NCBI RefSeq assembly: GCF_037975245.1
Contig: NC_092581.1
Location: 3,994,501-4,058,500, forward strand
Direction of reading: 5' to 3'
DNA length: 64,000 nucleotides
DNA from: Apostichopus japonicus
Lineage: Eukaryota > Echinodermata > Holothuroidea > Aspidochirotida > Stichopodidae
Shown here: positions 12,870 through 32,100 of the stretch, one piece after another
How positions within the stretch are numbered: position 1 is the first letter of the stretch
Layout: each line of letters opens with the position of its first letter
Notes under the pieces: model-generated
Told to the model about the DNA's origin: nothing
What the model saw: the letters and a program-made list of their open reading frames with translations, nothing else
Databases searched by the model: none
Translations under genes and position numbers: made by a program

Positions 12870-14390
12870 AAACGCATGCAGAAAGATAAAAGAATTATCC
12901 TTTCTTTCTTTCCTGCCTTCTTTCTGTCAAATTCATATTTAATGATTCCCTAGATAAAAGCTCAGTAAGTTGTTGGGTTTTCTTAAACAATTTTCCTCTA
13001 GATTTATTCACTAGTTTGATTACAATGTGATCGCCATATCTCTTTAAGTTCCTTCCCGTTGCGTCAAGTAAACTCACTTGGTTAAATCTTACGTTGTCAA
13101 TACGCACTGTGTGACTGCAGTGGTAATTAACTTCACCTAAGCTGAACGAAGTACAGAAAGCAACATGCTATTAAAACGGTCCTTTTTTTGTTGTTAATCT
13201 TAAATAAGATGCTTAATAACCAGTAGATTAGCTTACGGTAAGACGAACCTGTACCGGCAATGATGTACCGTATAGCTTGTCAAAATCTCATCGAGTTTAA
13301 TTTATATTTGGCACAACAAAGAATGATTAACCGATACAGCGCATTTTCTTTGAATTTAAATTTAGAGTCATGTAAGGTGGTTCAATTTTGAATTTGAGAA
13401 GAAAAGAAACAAATATGTAAATAATAATCAAGGTCTCTTTGTGAGGAAAAAGAAAATAGAAAAATAGAAGGAAAAATGAAAAAAAAATGAAAAAAAAATC
13501 TAACGGGTTAGTCGAGACATGAATTATATTGTAATAATTTGAAATTAATAAAAAGAGAGCCTTGTTCTGTTTCACTTGATTAAGTCATCTATATGTTTGT
13601 CATCTTGATTGATGATCTCGAAGGTAAATAATGAAGTAAAGAATTAATTTTAGAGTGTATACCCTTTATGTCATACCAAGGCCAGCATTGAAAATGTATT
13701 AAATAAACTCGGTGGTCTCTGGTGAATAAAATAATATTCTTAGAAGGTCGTAAATATTTAGTCCCCCCCCCCCAAAAAAAATCTTTAAAACATAATAAAC
13801 TTATAGAACCTTGAAGTTATTTGGAGATATTGAAGAAGGTTTTTAATATTTATGAAATTAGATAACTACATGCCTTAGTAAGGAAAACCTCTTCGAGTGT
13901 GACGATGGAAGCATGTCTAAGGGGGGGGGGGGGGGGGGCTTAGAGGGCCAGCGGAAATAAGTTATATTAGGCCTATACATTTAAGGACAACGAAGACTCA
14001 AAGGGGGGGGGGGGGGTTCCACCAATATAAGTTTCCCCGGAGAGCCAACCTGCTGCATCTCGAAGCCCCTGAGTGGAAATATTGATTCACGTTTGAAATA
14101 TTAGTGATCAACATTTGTCCCTCTAACATGGTTGTGATATCATGGCAATGTGATAGCAGTCTAACATTTCGGCAAATACTGAATATCAGCTATACTGAGA
14201 AAGCGCAACAAGTTTTTTACGTCAAATATCGTCAGTATACTCTACGTATATATTTCACATCAAAATGATTGCATTGTGACATTCCAACAACTCGGCATAA
14301 AAGATCTTTGTCAGCGTAATATATCATCTAGCAATTTTACTGGCTGGGTTTTCGGAATTGAGTCAAAACTGTGTCGAGTTGATTCTTGCT
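12870..14390. other. Non-coding stretch with G-run blocks
   Basis: AT-rich sequence with pure G runs at about 13921-13938 and 14004-14016 and a C run near 13764. Apart from the doubtful frame at 12895-13107, nothing suggests a gene. Confidence 0.5.
12895..13107 (-). other. Unidentified 70-codon open frame
   Basis: A basic, Lys/Arg/Leu-rich frame without a family I recognise. It has no splice context that I could defend and no neighbours in the same frame. It may be a decayed transposon-protein fragment or chance. Confidence 0.12.
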
Positions 14391-14394
14391 TATT

Positions 14395-14785
14395 ACTATC
14401 CCCTCTTCCTCTTTTTTTGTCGGGGCCTATAAGAAATGGATTTGAGTCAACTTACCCTTTACAAACTTAAATGACATGTTAAGAAAGTAAGATTAAAGAG
14501 GCCATGCAGTTCGTCGTTATGTGAGGCATATAGAAAACCCAGAGTTGAAGTACCCGTCTATTATGTTGACATTTATAGCCAAGCCTCATTACTGTCCCCT
14601 CTTCTTATTTGGGGGGGGGGGCCTATAATAAATGGATTTGAGTCAACTAACCCTTTAAAAACTTAAAAGACATGTTAAGAAAGGAAGGTTACAGAGGCCA
14701 TGCAGTTCGTCGTTATGTGAAGCATATAGAAAACCCAGCGTTGAAGTATACCCGTCTAAAATCTTAACATTTATAGCCAAAACCA
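14395..14785 (+). repeat. Two-copy tandem duplication, about 195-bp unit
   Basis: Two adjacent copies share GGATTTGAGTCAACTWACCC, GACATGTTAAGAAAG, and GGCCATGCAGTTCGTCGTTA followed by ATAGAAAACCCAG. The first begins near 14398 and the second near 14594. The G-run at the junction (about 14611-14620) is expanded in the second copy. Confidence 0.85.
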
Positions 14786-14799
14786 AGAGACGAAACACT

Positions 14800-16540
14800 T
14801 AGTGTTTAACTTGCGTTGATCAGAATAGAAAGAACAACATACGTCATCGGAGGAAGATGAACACATGACAAAACCATGTCACTGTCTCTCACTTCTCCCA
14901 CCTCTCTCTCTCTATCTGTCCCTCTCTCCCTCTTTCATGTTTCAAATATCTCTGGAACTGTTATCTAACATGACTTGCCGAAATAATCCACCCTATAACT
15001 GACATTCTTAAAATGAAGTTTCCTCATCGAAATTGCTAAACGTTTACGTTCACTGATTGCAATCATTTCGTAATGAACTCTATAGCCCCACTGATTTCCT
15101 TCAATGTTTTTGTTTTATCTTCCGAGACGTTTATTAGAGCTCACTGTTGATTAACCTATAGTGAGGCCCGCTGGAGGAAAACTCATCAATTTGTATCTAG
15201 TCGGAAATTGATGGTAATAGCTGTATACACATACTGATGCTAAACTTTAAAGCCAAATAAAAACCCGAAGTTAATTCTCTCGTACGGCATCTGATAAGGG
15301 TCATTGCTAAAATATATCCCCTTTTTTTTCGTTTGTCGAATCTAATTTTCCGGGGGTTTTTTTGGCACGTGTTGTTTGAGTTAACTTTTCGTTTTACCCA
15401 ATTTAATGCGATCTAAAGTTTTGTTTATATAATTCTTCTTCGGGTTTTTTTTTGTAAGTTTTTATTAATCCTAGTTTACTGTTTTTCTGAGTTTATTATA
15501 TTTTTTTTCCGAGTTAGTAAGTTCGCTTTTACTAAGATTAATCCTTTTTCTCGTTCCTTACTTTCCACGACGGTTTTTTTTTTGCTCTTTCTGTTCTTGC
15601 TTTTAGCATTTTCTTGATTAATAGAATTGACCAATACAAAGTTCAATACCCATTTCTTTAGAATCGAAAAAGCAAAAGGACAGCCGTATAATATTGCTGC
15701 ACTTTACAACTCACCGAAATCAAATTGGACAGCCTTGGAAAGCCCTAGGCTATACTTCAGAATTGTTCCTAAATTTTGCTTTTCAAAAGGTTTCCTTCCG
15801 TGCAAGTGTTGAAGACTTGAAGACATGTGAACTTACGCTCAGTGTGGGTGCAATGTACCGTGTATGCAAAGTTGTAACTAGCATATAGCTGTAATAATTA
15901 AAAAGCAAGGACCACTGTGATACCGTACGATAACGCTATGAGTATATGCATTAACATTTTCTACTTATCTTTGACGTTTTTCAGACCTCTCGTAACCGCT
16001 GTATCATTGTTACATTATTGTTACGCCATTGTAGTTACCAAAGGTCATCGACCCCTCGCTATTTTACAACGTTTACGGTTACTATAGAGTTCAATGGGAA
16101 TTTTTTTTTTAAATATATTTCCTTCGCCAAGTCATGCATGCGTGGGTTTACTTTATTAACAGAGTCGACCCTCAATTATAATAATAATAAAGATATACCA
16201 TTTATAAATAATAGAGAGCGTTATAAGTGTACGAGAGATGTATTTGCATGGCTAATGACGGGAAATAATACACTAATAGCGCAAAAAAACTGACCCTTTC
16301 AAAGTATATTTTGTAAAAAAATAATAATAATAACTAAAAAAAAATAGATATTATAAAAGAAAACCCCTTTAATGCAAGGATGCTGTTACAGCAAAAATTC
16401 AGAGGCGGCATGGCTATTATCCCTACTTGTTTTCAAAAAGCATTTAAACTATTCATCATGTTGCATACCTGTTGTCGTTCATGTAATATAAATGTAGAAT
16501 TATACTGGTAATTTGAGAAGTGGATGAGTGGTTTAAATGT
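14800..16540. other. Non-coding stretch, no supported gene
   Basis: AT-rich with T-rich tracts around 15320-15590. Overlapping short frames at 15627-15888 and a frame at 16018-16293 have no recognisable domain. Confidence 0.5.
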
Positions 16541-16544
16541 AAAT

Positions 16545-16995
16545 CAAGATGTTATTTCATATGTAGATTAAATGTAGATGGAGATGTTATTGCATATATG
16601 TTGATGTAGCAGATGTACTTAGTATGTGGATGAAGATGTATATATGGGTGTATATCTAAATGTACATATGGATATACATGTATATGTAGATATAGATAAA
16701 CATGTGTATGTGGATATAGATGAATATGTATATGTAGATTTACACACACACACACACATACATACATGTATTTGTAGATATACATGTATTTGTAGATAGA
16801 TATATAGATTCATGCATAGGTATATATGTTTATATAGATATGGATATACGTGTATATGAAGATATAGATATACATATCTATGTAGCTATAAATTTACATG
16901 TATATAAAGATCTAGAAATAGACGCAAATATGGGGATGAAGAAATAGATATAGCTATATATAGATGTAGATATTAAATGAATAGCTGTAGATTGA
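16545..16995. repeat. Degenerate simple repeat, ATGTAGATATAGATATG-like
   Basis: Imperfect hexamer-based repeat of GTAGAT, ATAGAT, GTATAT and ACATGT words, with a (CA)n tract at about 16741-16759. Low-complexity frames on the minus strand are by-products of the repeat. Confidence 0.85.
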
Positions 16996-16999
16996 TATG

Positions 17000-19200
17000 T
17001 GGACACGTAAACGGATACAGCCTAGATATAGTCGTCAGGTGAAGATGATTCTGTTTTTACACTCACCCCAATCCCCCTTCTTCCCTCACAAATAAACCGT
17101 TCAAACATTCGACAATCGATCGTTTTGCCGCAATTACGATCAATTTCAAATGCACATTGTGACAGCAACGACGTGATATCACATAACTATAGCTGATATG
17201 TGACAGCTCTCAAATGTCTCCGGTTCTATTGTGATTTAATCTCTCATTCCTAAAGAGGTATACCATATAACAGATGATTTGGCGACAGATGACGAGCACA
17301 AATAGCTTCGCATCATTGAACAAAAAGCATGACATGGTCGAAATATAGGCCTAAAACTGGTTATTATTCATAAAACAACCATAAAGGTTATTGCAGTGCA
17401 AAAGACACAGTGGTACATGATATATAGAATTCATATAAAGAGAAGGAGTCGTGGAGGGTGTACGAGAAGAGGGGGGGGGGGAGGTAGTGGGTCACCAATA
17501 ACCCTCAAACGTCTAGAATTGTTCCTTGTTTATGTATATCTTTTACCTGTATGTGTATGGTCTCATATACAACTGTAAACTGAACCAATTGTACAAGGTA
17601 CGAGCATTTGTCAGTGGGGACGAGCGTAATGCAAACAAATTGATGAAACCCTCACTGGTATACAAAATTGAATTCATGTCTCCAAGTCAAATGCTTTTGT
17701 TCCGTAATAAATATGGTAATTTTGTAGCGACTCGAAGCATTGACCCAAACCTGTTAACCCCCACATTTCCGACAAATGACCTAAATATGATCACGTTATA
17801 ACTGAAATATATATCGGAGAAATATGGTCAGAAAATATCCAAAATGATAGTAAGTAAAATTTCGACCTGAGAGAAAATTCTGGGCTCGACAAATGGAATT
17901 GATAACATTACGTGTAATGATCGAATGTAGTTCCCTTGTTCACCTTTTCAACACTGCAGCTTCTCATGGCTTCATACCTTAAAACTTGTAAAGGTGAGAA
18001 ACCGTTAATCGGAAAAACCGATCTACGTTTTTGTAACACCGTAGCATATATGTAAGAAACCAATTACAGTTACAATTGTCCGTAAGGTTTACTGATAGGT
18101 CAAATACCTCGTTAAAAATGTACGAGAAAATATGGGCGCAAACTATAGTAGTCTGGTTAGTTCAATAAATCGGTCTGTGTGCTGATAATATTTTCTGTTT
18201 ATAATTCCTTCTCACTAGGATTTGTTCGTAAGAAACTATCTAACACATGCGGTCTTAACTGATTAACGCTAACCCACCTTTTACCAATATTAATTGATAA
18301 AGCCATGAAGGAATAGGGTGCACCCTTACACACACAATCCCAAAGATGGGAGTTATTTTCTGCAGTAGTATCATGCATGTAAACCACATCCAAATAGCTT
18401 GTTTAATTGCCAAGATGTGCGCAAATGTTAAGACGATTGGTTGTATCTGGCAACAACAGATTGACAGTTCATCACCATGGCAACTCAACAACAAACGAAT
18501 TTGTTGGATTTTCTGACTAAAAATAAAATTAAAAAAAGAAGAGAAAATATTATCGGACTGTGTGTGGTATAACATAAGCAGAGCCAGTCAGATTATTACA
18601 GTTATCAGGAGTCAGCCGCTTCTATAGTTTTATATTCATGCGTTGCCATAGATACCATTATATGCTGTGACGTCAGCGTATTTGACATGCAAAAAAATTC
18701 AGCCGCAGCTGGTATTCAAATTTCCAAACCCTACATGTTGAGGGACATAGAGTATAGGCTACCCACGTCAGAAATGAAGACAACAAAACCTCTTTAATTT
18801 ACATACTACACTTTATTCTTTATTTTCCTTCTTTTGGCCCTTATAGAGATTGGGGATAATGTCCGATTTAATTAATGGTAATTATAAAACAGTACCGAGG
18901 TAAAAAGTCTCGTTTATCAAAAAGATCTTATCACCGCATTAATGGAGATAGAATATGGGAGGTATATACAGCTTATCAGAGGCAAGTAACTACGACAGGC
19001 AAATAATACCACTTACCGGTTGTTTTGTGAGACACGTCACAAATTATATAGTCACCTTATTATCATGGGTACATCTGATTAAACTCGTAATTGAAATAAA
19101 AATGAAATGAAGGGGTAAGCAGGATAATATAGTGGACGAGAAAAACAGTTTGGTAGTGGTGGGACGTAGGGGTTGGGTGGGGGTTATAGTGGTGGGTGGG
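17000..19200. other. Non-coding stretch, no supported gene
   Basis: No conserved coding or RNA feature recognised. A G-run lies at about 17471-17482. The minus-strand frame at 18255-18575 has no recognisable family. Confidence 0.5.
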
Positions 19201-19211
19201 GTAGTGGTAGG

Positions 19212-20107
19212 CATGGGCGTCAACAGGTGGGGGACGGGGGGGACATGTCCCCCCACTTTCAAAAGTGGAGGGGATATCATATCATTTGTCCCACCCACTT
19301 TTCAGAGTAGTTATTAAAAAAAAATCACATGCATATGCGCGATTTTCTATTTAAGGTCAAGAAATCTGGACTCCCTGGGCCCCTGCTATCTATCACTTGC
19401 ACCGTCATTTATCTCCCATTCTCCCAATATCCTAAATCTGCCCATTTAATTCGTTCGGGGGGGGGGGGGGAGTGTATTGAATCTTGCACACATGTTGTTT
19501 GTATGGGTTCCAAGGGATTAGGTAAGCCATACAGGTAGATGGTGATGAGTTACTATGTTCATATCACTACCTCCAGTCCCTTGGACTGGACGAACGAATA
19601 GGGGTTGGGGTTAAGTAATTAAGGCTACATGTATTCGCCGGATATGGTAGATCTTTATTGTTGAGTGCCGGCTAGGCGCTACACACGCTCTGCGCGCGGT
19701 GCCTTTTTCTGATTATTATTATTAAAGTACCTGGGCACATAACAACTGACGTCTCGCACCTACATGCATGTATTATATATACCACTCCACTCATCCCGGA
19801 GGTGACGGCGCCACTTTTTCAATATTTCGTTTGAGATGGACGCTGTGTAATTCGTCTCCCTTGGTGTCAGAACGGCATCTTTCTACCAGTACTTTCTGTC
19901 GGGATTTAGTTTTGTGAGACAAAATTTCTCCTCACAGATCTGGTTCTGATGTAACTAAAAACGACTCAGGAAGGCCGTCTCCTGCGATCTAGGGGGTCTT
20001 ATGTACCCAAAATTTTCTGGTACGCTACGCGCCAACCAATGGTGGCGCTCCGCTTAGATAGTATAGTGTCCCCCCCCCCCACTTTCTGAAACCTGCTGAC
20101 GCCCATG
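19212..20107. mobile_element. Non-autonomous hAT-type DNA transposon, 896 bp, 8-bp TSD
   Basis: The left end CATGGGCGTCAACAGG and the right end, read as reverse complement, CATGGGCGTCAGCAGG are terminal inverted repeats of about 16 bp with one mismatch. Both are flanked by the identical 8-bp direct repeat GTGGTAGG (19204-19211 and 20108-20115). An 8-bp target duplication is the hallmark of the hAT superfamily. There is no transposase frame. G/C-runs sit just inside both ends. An internal block near 20010-20075 resembles part of the 36771-37066 element (CGCGCCAACC, TGGCGCT, GCTTAGATAGT), so the two share ancestry. Confidence 0.88.
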
Positions 20108-20224
20108 GTGGTAGGTTGGGGGAGGGGGGAGGATGGTAAACCATCTGAACCAATAAGACACTATATAGGCCAAACTATAGTTGTGTAATCAGCTACAATT
20201 ATTATGTTAGGTTTACAGTCTTGT

Positions 20225-20560
20225 TCAAGGCCAAGGCGCTCTCACACGACTTTACAACTTAACCCTCATGGTCATTGGTGACTTGTCACACCTACACACC
20301 AAAGTGTGCACAATTCAAACAATCTCTCCTCGGGCACCACAGTGGGGACTTCCCATAGGGTGCAGCCACAAACCGGCGCACGCAACTATATTTACAAGTT
20401 ACCTCGCAAGTCCCCATTTATACACCTGGGTGAAGAGAGGCAATGGAGATAAAGTGCCTTGCCCAAGGACACAACGCAATGATCGGGCCAGGACTCGAAC
20501 CTGTTATACTTAGATCACAAGTCCACTGCCTTAACCACTTGACCAAAACGCCTTCACGAC
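20225..20560 (-). mobile_element. tRNA-derived SINE (minus strand)
   Basis: Read on the minus strand, the head at about 20555-20485 carries a pol III A-box-like TGGTCAAGTGGTTAAGGCAG and a B-box GGTTCGAGTCC spaced as in a tRNA. It is followed by TGTGTCCTTGGGCAAGGCAC, a core found in several invertebrate and vertebrate SINE families and resembling the Nin-type conserved SINE domain from memory. Lower-confidence body sequence runs on to about 20225. The missing anticodon arm and the attached core argue against a functional tRNA. Confidence 0.75.
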
Positions 20561-21480
20561 ATAATCATATACACAATATTGAGTTACGCTTATAATTTCT
20601 TTCATATGTTTTGCACTTTTAAGGGAGTGTTAACATTGATAATGGCAAATTCGTTCGAGCATCTATGATAACGAAGAACGATTTATGTACCATCCGTATC
20701 GTTAAATTCCATACCGCCATAAAAACGACACATCACTGATTCTTGTCTTATCAAAATCTCGTTACTTTTAAAAGTCGTTCTCTTGAAGAGATAGAATTCG
20801 CGCAGTCATCTGTAGCGGACCGTTGTGTAACACGTGTATCAAAGAAGATAATATCACAGCAATAACTTCCCCAAGTAAAGGCCTATACTTTTATTTGATA
20901 TGTTATATAGCCCGTTTAAATGGAACAGTCATCGATTCAGGCTTTCACTTTTTATACTGCCATTTTCTGGTTTTATTTCAGTAATGACTCTTTAAAAAAA
21001 CAAATATATCTGAGGCTCATCAATCAAAGTGACTGGACTACTTAGTCTAAAACTCAGACCATTAAGTCATCAGATGCAAAGCAAACTCGAAAGTGGAGAC
21101 AGCTATAGTTCCCACCTACAACTATATACTTGCTCATAGGGCATTACGAATTAGTGAGACCAGATGGTGTTGAATATCGTCCATGGGGTTCAGTTCAGTA
21201 CAGTTGAGTAGTAATGGAGTGAAGAGAACATGTACTTGGATGATACATTACACTTTTAACGACACTGGCTTAATATTAACATTTGCGATTTGGACCAAAG
21301 AACCCACGTAGCGACCGTTTCTGTCTTAAAGAAGCATTCCGCGAAATAATGTAACATGTTTAAAAAAGGTCACTATATAGGTTGAAAAGTGGTGCAGATA
21401 TAAGCTAGCACTATACGCAGTAATACAAACATTGGTCAACCTTCCCAGCTAACCCTCTCAATACTGTACATCTCTCTCCG
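20560..21480. other. Non-coding stretch, no supported gene
   Basis: AT-rich sequence without recognised features. Confidence 0.5.
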
Positions 21481-21514
21481 TGTCCACTCTTCAGAATTTG
21501 TTAATCTATCCTTT

Positions 21515-22180
21515 CAGGAAAGCCCTGGCAGTATAACCCTCTCAAGCTGCCCTTTCAGGATAACCCTCCCACTCTACCCCTCTCAAGCAACCCTTCCAGT
21601 ATATATCACTCCCAGTGTACACCTCTTAGTCTACCCTTCCAGGATTATCCTCCCAGTGTACCCCTCTCAGACTACCCTTCCAGTATAACCCTCCCAGTGT
21701 ACCCATCTCAGTCTACCCTTCCAGGATTATCCTCCCAGTGTACCCCTCTCATGTTACCCTTCCAGTATAACCCTCCCAGTGTACCCATCTCAGTCAACCC
21801 TTCCAGGATTATCCTCCCAGTGTAGCCCTCTCATGCTACCCTTCCAGGATAACCCTCCCAGTGTAGCCCTCTCATGCTACCCTTCCAGGATAACCCTCCC
21901 AGTGTACCCCTCTCATGCTACCCTTCCAGTTTGCAACCCTCCCAGTGTACCCTCTCATGTTACCCTTCCAGGATAACCCTCCCAGTGTACCCCTGTCATG
22001 CTACTCTTCCAGTTTACAACCCTCCCAGTGAACCCCTCTCTTGTTACCCTTCCAGGATAACCCTCCCAGTGTACCCCTCTCATGCTACCCTTTCAGTTTA
22101 CAACCCTCCCAGTGTACCCCTCTCATGCTACCCTTCCAGTTTACAACCCTCCCAGTCGACCCCTCTCATCTACCCCTCTC
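21515..22180. repeat. Minisatellite, about 40-43-bp unit
   Basis: Repeated blocks of CCCTCCCAGTGTACCCCTCT, then CATGCTACCCTTCCAG, then either GATAA or TTTACAA. About 16 imperfect units are present; the alternating linker (GGATAACC versus GTTTACAACC) marks sub-families. The strand shown is strongly pyrimidine-rich. The array ends about 0.65 kb beyond the donor of the receptor exon and lies in its intron. Confidence 0.9.
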
Positions 22181-22189
22181 AGGTTTGTG

Positions 22190-27390
<5,201 letters not shown>

Positions 27391-27394
27391 TATC

Positions 27395-28172
<778 letters not shown>

Positions 28173-28227
<55 letters not shown>
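28173..28227. repeat. (TA)n microsatellite
   Basis: About 55 bp of uninterrupted TA directly following the ATC array. Confidence 0.95.
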
Positions 28228-28229
<2 letters not shown>

Positions 28230-28231
<2 letters not shown>

Positions 28232-29356
28232 TACATATATATTCACGTATTCGTGGGCAGCATACGGAATCCCCTAAACGGACGGTAAGACACGTGTACC
28301 TTCTCTTTCGTGTAGTTCTTGTCATATTAAGTAAGTCGTTTTCCAGTATCTGCCCGATACTATATATTTACCGTTCACTAATACCTCAATCCCATTGCCG
28401 TATTACAATGTTTTCCAACCCGTTTCAATCATCGAAGTAAAGGTCCTGTGTTATTTACGCACGGAGAACTTAGCATGGCCATATATACCGGGTAATGAAT
28501 TCAATGTTACTGTCAGTATAATTACAATCAACTTTTCTCGGCCAAGGATTTGACTCTTTTCATCTTCCGTTTGACCTATTTTCCTTTTTCTTTTTCAACG
28601 AATTGGTTTGGTTTTTATATATTACAACACGTCTATATATGAAAATGCCTTTTGTAATAATGACAAAATGAGATTCGCGTTAAAGCGGCGTTTGTGGTAT
28701 ATTAATTTAATATGAGAATATTCTACTAAATATGAAGAAGTGATCAAGTTCATTCTGAAAAAAAATAGCTGGCTTGAAAGATCGCTTCATGATGTATTAT
28801 AGTTAATGAATACATTTCTCCCTAATCTAGTTCATTTTATATTTTGTGAAAATGTTTCAGTTTTGAAAAAAAAAGATATAAAGAACTCTTTTTGACTATT
28901 TTGGGTTCACACCGAGGGCTCCATATTGATTAAACCAATCCGTGCTGGGTAGTGTATATTTTAAGTTAGAGTTAGGGGTCAGCCCCTAAACCATATTGCT
29001 GACCCTAAACCTCACACCTCCCTGATTCGCGACACCATCCCATGCTGCACTTGAAGTAATTATTCAAATGGCAGACTTCGATGGAACTAACATTGGTCTC
29101 AGATTGATCAATCTAATCTTAGATTGAAATCAGCTGTGCGGTCCTGCAGTGTGTTAAATAATGCGCTGGAAATATTTAACATTTTGAATGCCACTCTATA
29201 GAACTGTACTGAAATTTCAGAACGTTAAAAACTGCCAAACTCTATCAAACATATTTTCTTGGAATCTGAACTTTGACCTCTTAAACATAATGTGTTGCTT
29301 TTTGTACATGCTTGTAAATGGCCGTAGGAATTAAGTTTATGCAATTTAGAGCACGA
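28230..29356. other. Non-coding stretch, no supported gene
   Basis: AT-rich intergenic sequence. No recognised gene, RNA or repeat family. Confidence 0.5.
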
Positions 29357-29364
29357 GTGACCAA

Positions 29365-30049
29365 CAGTGGCGGCGCCAGGAATTTTTAGTTAGGGAGGCT
29401 AAGGGGGGGCTGAGCCAATTTTTTGGGTGGCTTACAAGATTGAGTGATCGCCGTCCCGGGGGAGGGGGTGCCCCCTCCCCTTTTGAAATTTTTCCCAATC
29501 CTGGAAAGGCCTACGTGCAAAATGGTGGCATTTAGCGAGGCTTTTGTCACCTGAAAATTTCTCCAAAAATATGCATTTTTTTTGTGAGCAACTTTAGTCA
29601 AATTAGAATGGAAGATACCAATTCACAGTTTTCGTATCACTAAAATATTACCTGCTGTGAAAGATCCAATTCCTTTGCTCAATTATTATATCGCGCTCTC
29701 TGACACAACTCCTGTTTTAGTCTGTATTTTAGTCTGTCCTGAGAAACAACTCATCAACACCTGGCGGATGATGCTGGATTCTGAATTGTTTTTATCAGTC
29801 ACCAAAACAAGGCTTCCTGCACCACAACTGAGTCACTGACTATTATCATGTGAAAAATTCATCAAAATTTCCATTGACCATTGTAGCACTGCAATATGGC
29901 TGACAAAATTTGGGTAGGCTATATCGTTTCAATGAGGTTTTTTTTTTTTTTTTGCCTATTTCAGTTGGGGGGGCTAATGGGGGGGGCTGACTACTTCAGT
30001 GGGGGGGCTAAAGCCCCCCAAGCCCCCCCCCCCCTTGGCGCCGCCACTG
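29365..30049. mobile_element. Non-autonomous hAT-type DNA transposon, 685 bp, 8-bp TSD
   Basis: Left end CAGTGGCGGCGCCAGG and reverse-complemented right end CAGTGGCGGCGCCAAG form a 14-bp perfect terminal inverted repeat, flanked on both sides by GTGACCAA (29357-29364 and 30050-30057). CAG...CTG termini plus an 8-bp target duplication identify the hAT superfamily. No transposase frame. G-rich and C-rich blocks near each end can pair with one another. Confidence 0.9.
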
Positions 30050-30059
30050 GTGACCAATC

Positions 30060-32100
30060 AGTTTTATCTACCCTTTTTTCAGCTTTTGAGGGGCGGAGGA
30101 GTTGGGAGGGGACGGTGGAGATATTATAATGTCCCTTACTGGAGTGTGCCCTGCCGCAAACATCCATCGCACCCTACCCCTCCCCATCCCATTTCGTATC
30201 CGTCAAAAGCGAAAACTGTATATTTGCTCCAGTCTTAGTTACGTACCGTTGTAATTCCACTTAAAGCACAACGCACATATTCTTACACCATAAACGGTAG
30301 ATTGTATTTCCCGCGTGTTTTCACAAAATGCCAAAGCTAGTAAATTTCTTCATTTTCAAATATATTCGTTATTGGGAACCTTATACGTATACCTTTGTTC
30401 TTTATGACAACAAACCTCTCTACAAAACTGACGCAGATGTAATAACAGTACAGAGAGCTTGCTGTCCTTGCCAAAATAAAACAAAGTTGCATCTCAATTT
30501 ATTAATACAATGTCAAAGACAAGAGAAAAGAGATGAAAGGAAAGGTCATTAACACCAAATCCAGGGTAATTGGCCTCTTCTGTGATTGCTAAATATGATA
30601 TTCATTTTGCGAAATTGGTGCTGAGAGCGTGACCTGGGGTGTGAAGAGAATGAAATTAAATCTATCCAATGTTTGCAATCACGGATGAAAGTAAACGGCC
30701 TAGTGTTATTTAGGCAACACTATCTTTTTCAATACACCAAAAACTTGAGTTTGCTGTAAGGAGTTGCGTGTCCGGTAGTTTATTAAATAACCGGTTATCT
30801 ACTATTGGCAATGTTGCCTGCGGTGTTTTGAACAATCTCCGGAAAAGAGTGACTGAGAGCATCGTAAGTTATACAGCTGTGAGAAGGTTTGACATTAAAA
30901 TTCAGTTCACAAGTATATAGAAACGTTAGACTAGGATAGATATGTCAGTGAAAAATTGACGCCTATTATATTATGTACAGTAACGTTACATGCAACAGTA
31001 TATGAAACGGTCACTTTGGCGACATTTTGACAACTTAGGAACAGAGGAAAGGAACGTGTAAACTATATGCTGGACATCTACCAAATTAATGACGAAGTTC
31101 AAGAGGTGATCAATTGATCCAATTATAATCTTAGCAATTAAGCACAATTCTAAATAACTCACTTTGCATGGAGACAGAAGGGGGGGGGGGGTATCAGACT
31201 CATTGGACATTATACAGGTATAAATTTTAAAGTGCAAAGTCCGTAGAATTTGAGTAATTTACCAGGCATCTATACGAATATTTAAAATTTATTTCGTTTA
31301 CGGGGGGGGGGGGGGCGGAGGGGAGTGGGGTGCCACGTCAAACCGGGCATATTTAGACTACAGAGTAGGTCGAGAATAAGCTCTAAAATCAAGATAGTGT
31401 CAATAAATACGTATAAGATAATGAAATATATTTGTGTGAGGTTGAAAAGAGGGTGTACACCCACCCCCTTATCAGTGGTCTAATTCTTCTCCGGTTTAAT
31501 GTAAAAAAGTTCCCCGACAGAACCATTTTATCCCGACCGGTACGCCTCTGCTGGGTTTGCATTTTTGAGATATGTGGTGAAATCGTGCTATGATTGGGAG
31601 GTGAAAAGTTCCTTTAATTTTGTTTTTGTCTGACGATAGCGTGCAGTATACTCTCAATGAAAGCATTGCCATTAGTAGGCGTGTCATGACAGGCTTATAT
31701 ACTCTCTGCACCAGATACAAGCCACGGTGCCTTTATCATACCAAAGTATAAGCAGAGTAATGAATAAAGAAAGTTCAAGTGATATATTCTACTGAAAAAA
31801 ATTAAACATTCAAACATTACTGATAGTTAATGTTACTGTACGTTAGGTTTATTCAACTCTTCGGTACTTTAAACATTAACATTTCAAACAACATAGGGCT
31901 GAGTAATGTCATTCTTAGACTTGTTCAAGTCGTTTATTCTACTCCATTAATGTCCACTTTAAACGATACTATATATCTTCCAAACTGAGCGTTTTTTTCG
32001 CATAGGGGTGTTCATGGCATCTTTACTACGTCAACTTGATGTTTGAGTTAACTAGAGCTCCTTAATTTATAAATTATTTATTCATGTCAGAAGACGCATT
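30060..32100. other. Non-coding stretch, no supported gene
   Basis: Intergenic AT-rich sequence with G-runs near 31180 and 31302. Short frames at 30328-30552 and 30986-31237 have no recognisable domain. Confidence 0.5.

Noticed and set aside
20463-20555. Functional tRNA gene on the minus strand
   Set aside because: A- and B-boxes are present, but the head is fused to a SINE core and no complete cloverleaf or terminator is visible.
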